From NCBI GenBank assembly GCA_009712615.1, contig WASR01000271.1, positions 1 through 10,428 on the forward strand: 10,428 bases of DNA, given 5' to 3'. Source of the DNA: Methanobacterium sp. (GTDB taxonomy: Archaea; Methanobacteriota; Methanobacteria; Methanobacteriales; Methanobacteriaceae). Position numbers and translations under genes: made by a program. Under the pieces are notes generated by a model. That model saw only the letters and a program-made list of their open reading frames with translations, did not search any database and was not told the origin of the DNA. Positions 7,404 to 10,428 of the stretch are shown piece after piece (the first letter of the stretch is position 1; each line of letters opens with the position of its first letter).

Positions 7404-8412
7404 AAATGCAATAGAAATTAACAACCTCACCAAAGAATTTGGTGATTTTAAGGCTGTGGACAATCTATCCCTAAATGTTAAATCAGGAGAAATATTCGGA
7501 TTTTTAGGTCCAAATGGGGCTGGAAAAAGCACAACCATAAGAATGCTCTGCACACTTGCCCAACCCACCTCAGGCAGTGCAACTGTTTCAGGCTACGACC
7601 TGGTTAAGGATGCTGCCAAGGTTCGTGAAAACATAGGCCTGGTTGCAGAGAAAATGATCATGTACGATGCACTGACAGCTGCAGAGAATTTAAGGTTCTT
7701 TGGAAAACTGTACAGAATACCCAAGGATGAACTCGAAAGAAGAATTGACGAACTCCTTGAAATGGTGAACATGCAGGAGTGGAAAGATACCCAAATAAAC
7801 AAGTTTTCAACTGGAATGAAACAGAGAATCAATGTTATTCGGGCCCTTTTACCTGAACCTAAAATAATATTCATGGACGAACCTACACTAGGACTGGATC
7901 CACAGACAACATTCTCAATACGGGAAATAATAAGAGACATCAATAAAAAGGGAGTTACAGTGATTTTAACCACACATGCTATGGTTGAAGCTGAAGCACT
8001 TAGTGATAGGGTGGCAATTATAGATCATGGAAAAATAGCTGCCTTGGACACTCCAGAAAATCTGAAAAATATGATATCCGACGTGAACACCACCATTTTC
8101 AGCGTTAAAATAACCAATCTAAGCAGTCAGCTTATTGAAAGTATCAGAAACCTTGAAAATGTGACTGCCCTATCACAACAAGATGATCACATCCTGAAAA
8201 TTAGTGCCACCGGAGAAAATGCCTTGAACAACATCATAGACTCCATCAGAGCTAAGGGAGGAAACATCTTTTCAATTACAAACAGCAATGAATCAACCCT
8301 TGAAGATGTGTTTTTAGCACTCACAGGAAAGGAAATAAGGGATCATGCCAGTGAAAAGGCAGCTCCAACTCCACATGGACACGGTCAAAGAGCCCAGGCA
8401 AGGGTCAGGTGA
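7396..8412 (+). CDS. ABC transporter ATP-binding protein, DrrA-like
   Basis: Cytoplasmic nucleotide-binding subunit of an ABC-2 type exporter, 338 residues. Motifs from this start are: Walker A GPNGAGKST (38-46), signature STGMKQR (138-144), Walker B IIFMDEP with D161 and E162, D-loop D168, and switch histidine H194. At the Q-loop position the sequence is LVAEKMIMYD, with E85 where glutamine is usual. A DrrA-type accessory domain follows and ends at LEDVFLALTGKE, then a charged tail with HGHG. An upstream in-frame ATG exists at 7381, but 7396 is preferred because GAGGG (7383-7387) is well placed as its SD. The start overlaps the padR end by 8 nt. The permease gene follows after 6 bp, so the two form one transporter. 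Such pairs export drugs, lipids or other hydrophobic compounds; the substrate cannot be told. Confidence 0.92.
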   Translation: MTENAIEINNLTKEFGDFKAVDNLSLNVKSGEIFGFLGPNGAGKSTTIRMLCTLAQPTSGSATVSGYDLVKDAAKVRENIGLVAEKMIMYDALTAAENLRFFGKLYRIPKDELERRIDELLEMVNMQEWKDTQINKFSTGMKQRINVIRALLPEPKIIFMDEPTLGLDPQTTFSIREIIRDINKKGVTVILTTHAMVEAEALSDRVAIIDHGKIAALDTPENLKNMISDVNTTIFSVKITNLSSQLIESIRNLENVTALSQQDDHILKISATGENALNNIIDSIRAKGGNIFSITNSNESTLEDVFLALTGKEIRDHASEKAAPTPHGHGQRAQARVR

Positions 8413-8418
8413 GAACAA

Positions 8419-9603
8419 ATGGATCTAATGAAAATATTTAAAGACAGTTACCACATCATGGCCAAGGACCTTCTAAGCTTGAGACGAAATAAAATGTCTC
8501 TGGCAGCATTATTTATAATGCCTATAGCATTTCTGGTCATGTTTGGATTTATATTTCCAAGCGGCAACACTCAAACCCACATGCCTGTGGGAGTGGTGAA
8601 CCTGGATGACGGATCTGGCAGCACACAGTTTATTTCACAGCTAAATGCCCTGAACTCGAACAACAGCTACTTGAACCTTCAAAACTTCACATCCACAGAT
8701 GCAGCTAAAACAGAAATTAATCAGGGAAAACTCTATGGAACGTTTATAATACCGCCTGGTTTCAGTTACAACATGAGCCATGGTCAGTCTGCAGACGTGG
8801 TTATGTTGGTTGACAACAGCAATCCACAGATAGCCAGTCAAATTGAGGGAGTGACAGCAAACACCATTACAATGATGAATGGTCAGCAGGCAGTATATAA
8901 CGTGGTAAACATGAGCGCTTCAACAGGCCAGTCTGTGAATCCACAAGCCATGGTATTCCCATACACTCCAAACATTCAGACAACCATTCCTGGTCAGAAC
9001 AACTACTTCAACTTCCTTGCACCCGGACTCATGATCATGATAGTGATGATGACTGTCATGACAGGAATACCCGAAGCAATATCCAAGGAAAAGGAGATTG
9101 GAACCTTTGATGGAATGTTATCAGCTCCAATAAATCAGATATCCATAATTCTTGGTAAAACCGCAGCCCTGTGTGTAAGAGGATTTGGACAGTGCATACT
9201 GATACTGCTCCTTGCAGTGCTGTTCTTCGGTGTGACAATACAGGGAAGCATACTGTTAGCATTTGTAATGCTACTGCTGGGGATATTCAGCTTCGTGGGT
9301 ATTGGAATTGTTGCAGTGTCAATGTCCGAGGATCAGGCATCAGGAACCATGATAGTCAACCTGCTTATGTTCCCAATGATGTTTCTTGCAGGAATATTCT
9401 ATCCACTACAGCAGATGCCATGGTTCATGCAGGACATTGCCAAGGTAATTCCCCTTACCTATGCCGCAGACGCAATGCGTAAAATAATGCTCTTAAATGC
9501 AAATTTAGGAGACGTGATCACACAGGTACTCATACTAGTAGCATTCGGTGTGGTGACAATGGCAATTGCAGTGCCACTATTTAGAAGATCGATGACTCGA
9601 TAA
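8419..9603 (+). CDS. ABC-2 type transporter permease
   Basis: Membrane subunit of the exporter, 394 residues. One transmembrane helix lies near the N-terminus (about 26-46), followed by a polar, Asn- and Ser-rich domain of about 150 residues (47-197) expected outside the membrane. Five more helices follow at about 198-218, 252-272, 277-301, 308-328 and 366-386. Between the second and third is the cytoplasmic coupling segment ISKEKEIGTFDGMLSAPI (221-238), which has the ABC-2 pattern where (K)E.GT.E.L...P is usual. The topology matches the large-loop ABC-2 (DrrB/YhgE-like) permeases. The SD AGGTGA (8407-8412) contains the stop codon of the ATPase gene and lies 6 nt before the ATG, so translation is coupled. 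The gene ends in a TAA followed by a run of nine A and has no obvious intrinsic terminator. Confidence 0.92.
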   Translation: MDLMKIFKDSYHIMAKDLLSLRRNKMSLAALFIMPIAFLVMFGFIFPSGNTQTHMPVGVVNLDDGSGSTQFISQLNALNSNNSYLNLQNFTSTDAAKTEINQGKLYGTFIIPPGFSYNMSHGQSADVVMLVDNSNPQIASQIEGVTANTITMMNGQQAVYNVVNMSASTGQSVNPQAMVFPYTPNIQTTIPGQNNYFNFLAPGLMIMIVMMTVMTGIPEAISKEKEIGTFDGMLSAPINQISIILGKTAALCVRGFGQCILILLLAVLFFGVTIQGSILLAFVMLLLGIFSFVGIGIVAVSMSEDQASGTMIVNLLMFPMMFLAGIFYPLQQMPWFMQDIAKVIPLTYAADAMRKIMLLNANLGDVITQVLILVAFGVVTMAIAVPLFRRSMTR

Positions 9604-9610
9604 AAAAAAA

Positions 9611-9616
9611 TATAAA
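9611..9616 (+). promoter_or_regulatory. Possible TATA element upstream of the QueG-like gene
   Basis: TATAAA lies within an A-rich stretch right after the permease stop. It would place transcription start near 9636-9641, inside the left arm of the long inverted repeat, with a leader of about 90 nt. Transcription by read-through from the transporter operon is equally possible. The surrounding AT richness makes the call weak. Confidence 0.3.
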
Positions 9617-9622
9617 AAATAT

Positions 9623-9699
9623 GGGTGAAGTTAAGTTGAAATTTCCGTGGAAAACCTGAGATAAACATCTAATTACCATGGAAACTTAATTTTCACCCC
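9623..9699. repeat. Long imperfect inverted repeat between the permease and QueG-like genes
   Basis: Three paired blocks align in order. GGGTGAA (9623-9629) pairs with TTCACCC (9692-9698), TTAAG (9631-9635) with CTTAA (9685-9689), and TTTCCGTGG (9642-9650) with CCATGGAAA (9676-9684, one G-U). This makes 21 base pairs with a 6 nt bulge on the left side and a 25 nt loop. It ends 15 nt before the SD of the next gene. It may be a cis-regulatory RNA, an RNA processing or termination element, an operator, or a remnant of a small mobile repeat. No clear target-site duplication was seen at its ends. Confidence 0.6.
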
Positions 9700-9728
9700 T
9701 TAATAATTTTGAAGGAGGATTAAATAAA

Positions 9729-10184
9729 ATGCAACTAGAAGAAAAAGCCAGACAGATAATTGAAAATGTATGTGACGATTATTTCCTAGGATTTGGTGAT
9801 CTTCAAAATACAGACGATCCCATGATCCAGGAATACAACACACTATTTGATGAGTATCCCACCTCCATTTCAATTGGAATTACATTACCATTTTACAAGG
9901 AATACTCCACCAATCCAGAAATTTATAAAAGAACCAACTGCCAGCTGAAAACCATAACCATGAAGATCTGCGACCTACTCGAAGATGAGGGTTACAATTC
10001 ATTTTCCTTCCCAAAAACCAATGATACCAATGAATCCTACCTATCATTACATGTGATAGCAGCCAACCATGCAAATCTCGGTGAAATTGAGGAGAACGGA
10101 TTATTAACAACCCCCGAAGTAGGGTCAGGCGTTAACTGGGGCACAGTTCTCACAGATGCACCCCTTAAAATCAGCACAAGCTAG
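9729..10184 (+). CDS. Short QueG-like (COG1600) protein lacking the ferredoxin domain
   Basis: A 151-residue protein related to the N-terminal part of epoxyqueuosine-reductase-like iron-sulfur proteins. YPTSISIGITLP (43-54) corresponds to the family pattern YPRAISIGIALP. The segment ending GLLTTPEVGSGVNWGTVLTDAPL matches the family pattern around LLITPEVGPRVR..TVLTDAPL. In full proteins of this group the next residues enter a CxxCxxCxxxCP 4Fe-4S domain; here the protein stops after LKISTS. The GWIGK-type segment is replaced by GEIEE (116-120 region). Only two cysteines near the start and middle remain, and no cluster motif is present. Downstream DNA shows no ferredoxin remnant in any plus-strand frame read. 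The start is well supported by GGAGG (9714-9718), 10 nt upstream. It may be a diverged stand-alone domain with a new role or a shortened gene. Epoxyqueuosine reduction is unlikely. Confidence 0.7.
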   Translation: MQLEEKARQIIENVCDDYFLGFGDLQNTDDPMIQEYNTLFDEYPTSISIGITLPFYKEYSTNPEIYKRTNCQLKTITMKICDLLEDEGYNSFSFPKTNDTNESYLSLHVIAANHANLGEIEENGLLTTPEVGSGVNWGTVLTDAPLKISTS

Positions 10185-10239
10185 ATGCCTTAAATGTTGC
10201 ATAGTATCGAATGTGTTCAATACAAAAATTGAGGGCATC
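10184..10239 (+). repeat. Two-part hairpin at the 3' end of the QueG-like gene
   Basis: GATGCCTTAA (10184-10193) pairs with TTGAGGGCATC (10229-10239) with one bulged G and one wobble. Inside, GTATCGAA (10204-10211) pairs with TTCAATAC (10216-10223) around TGTG with one mismatch. The structure starts at the last base of the stop codon, and a T5 run follows at 10251-10255. A transcript-end structure is the simplest reading. Confidence 0.4.
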
Positions 10240-10428
10240 TCCTTTGACTGTTTTTCATCTAATCAAAACTAGAGTAATGTGTAACTGAATCACATCTTGT
10301 CTGGATCTTTAGAGAGAATTTTTGAAGATCTTACCCTACAATGCAGCATAAATTCAGAGTCTGACTCCAACAACTCTCATAATTTACCAATAATTAACTT
10401 ATTTTTATTTATCCTTTTAAAATCAATC
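10240..10428. other. Non-coding right edge of the window
   Basis: No open frame with an SD or protein-like content was found on either strand. Small dyads are present: ATGTG (10277-10281) with CACAT (10291-10295), GATCTT (10304-10309) with AAGATC (10325-10330), and GAGTC-T-GACTC (10357-10367). The last 40 bases are very AT-rich and could hold a promoter for a gene beyond the window. Confidence 0.5.

Noticed and set aside
9056..9482. Overlapping open frames on both strands within the permease gene
   Set aside because: They are shadows of a clear membrane protein reading frame, with no SD and no recognisable motif.
9623..9699. CRISPR repeat or insertion sequence end
   Set aside because: The element occurs once in the window, with no spacers, no transposase and no visible target duplication.
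10182..10184. UAG of the QueG-like gene read as pyrrolysine to reach a ferredoxin domain
   Set aside because: The same frame stops again at TAA after two codons, and no cysteine cluster motif follows in other plus-strand frames.

Overview
The window looks like a chromosomal segment of a methanogenic archaeon, most likely a Methanobacterium-like member of the Methanobacteriales. The supporting signs are very AT-rich intergenic DNA, archaeal TATA-type promoter elements (for example TTTATATA at 6693-6700), strong archaeal Shine-Dalgarno (SD) sites (GGAGG, AGGTGA), an archaeal Lhr-type helicase and a multi-PAS sensor protein. No rRNA, tRNA, CRISPR array, insertion sequence or phage gene was seen. 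Species assignment is inference from protein style, not a search.

Left part, minus strand: a 909-residue sensor (134-2863) has an N-terminal receiver domain and about six PAS domains but no histidine-kinase output. Upstream of it, transcribed in the same direction, is a two-gene unit: a COG1407 metallophosphoesterase (5657-6394) followed 22 bp later by an Lhr-type superfamily 2 helicase (3109-5634). Such pairs resemble the core of the bacterial ligase-associated DNA damage response cluster (PdeM plus Lhr-like helicase), so a nucleic-acid repair or processing role is plausible. The Lhr frame stops at a TGA, yet 21 protein-like codons continue in the same frame to a TAA. This suggests a recent nonsense change or a sequence error in the C-terminal tail.

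Centre: a 457 bp divergent intergenic region (6395-6851) carries promoters for both directions. On the right side it has several dyads around the predicted transcription start and in a roughly 125 nt leader. One leader segment can pair either with an upstream element or with the ribosome binding site.

Right part, plus strand: a tightly packed operon encodes a PadR-family regulator with a His/Met-rich insertion, an ABC ATPase (8 nt overlap) and an ABC-2 permease (6 bp gap). This is a typical autoregulated DrrAB-like efflux cassette. It is followed by a 125 bp gap holding a long, nearly complete inverted repeat. Next comes a short gene for a protein resembling the N-terminal part of epoxyqueuosine-reductase-like (QueG/COG1600) proteins, without the ferredoxin domain. 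The last 244 bp are non-coding with several small dyads.

The most notable items are the interrupted Lhr tail, the ferredoxin-less QueG-like protein with its upstream hairpin, and the alternative-pairing leader of the padR operon. No wholly new multi-gene system could be established.
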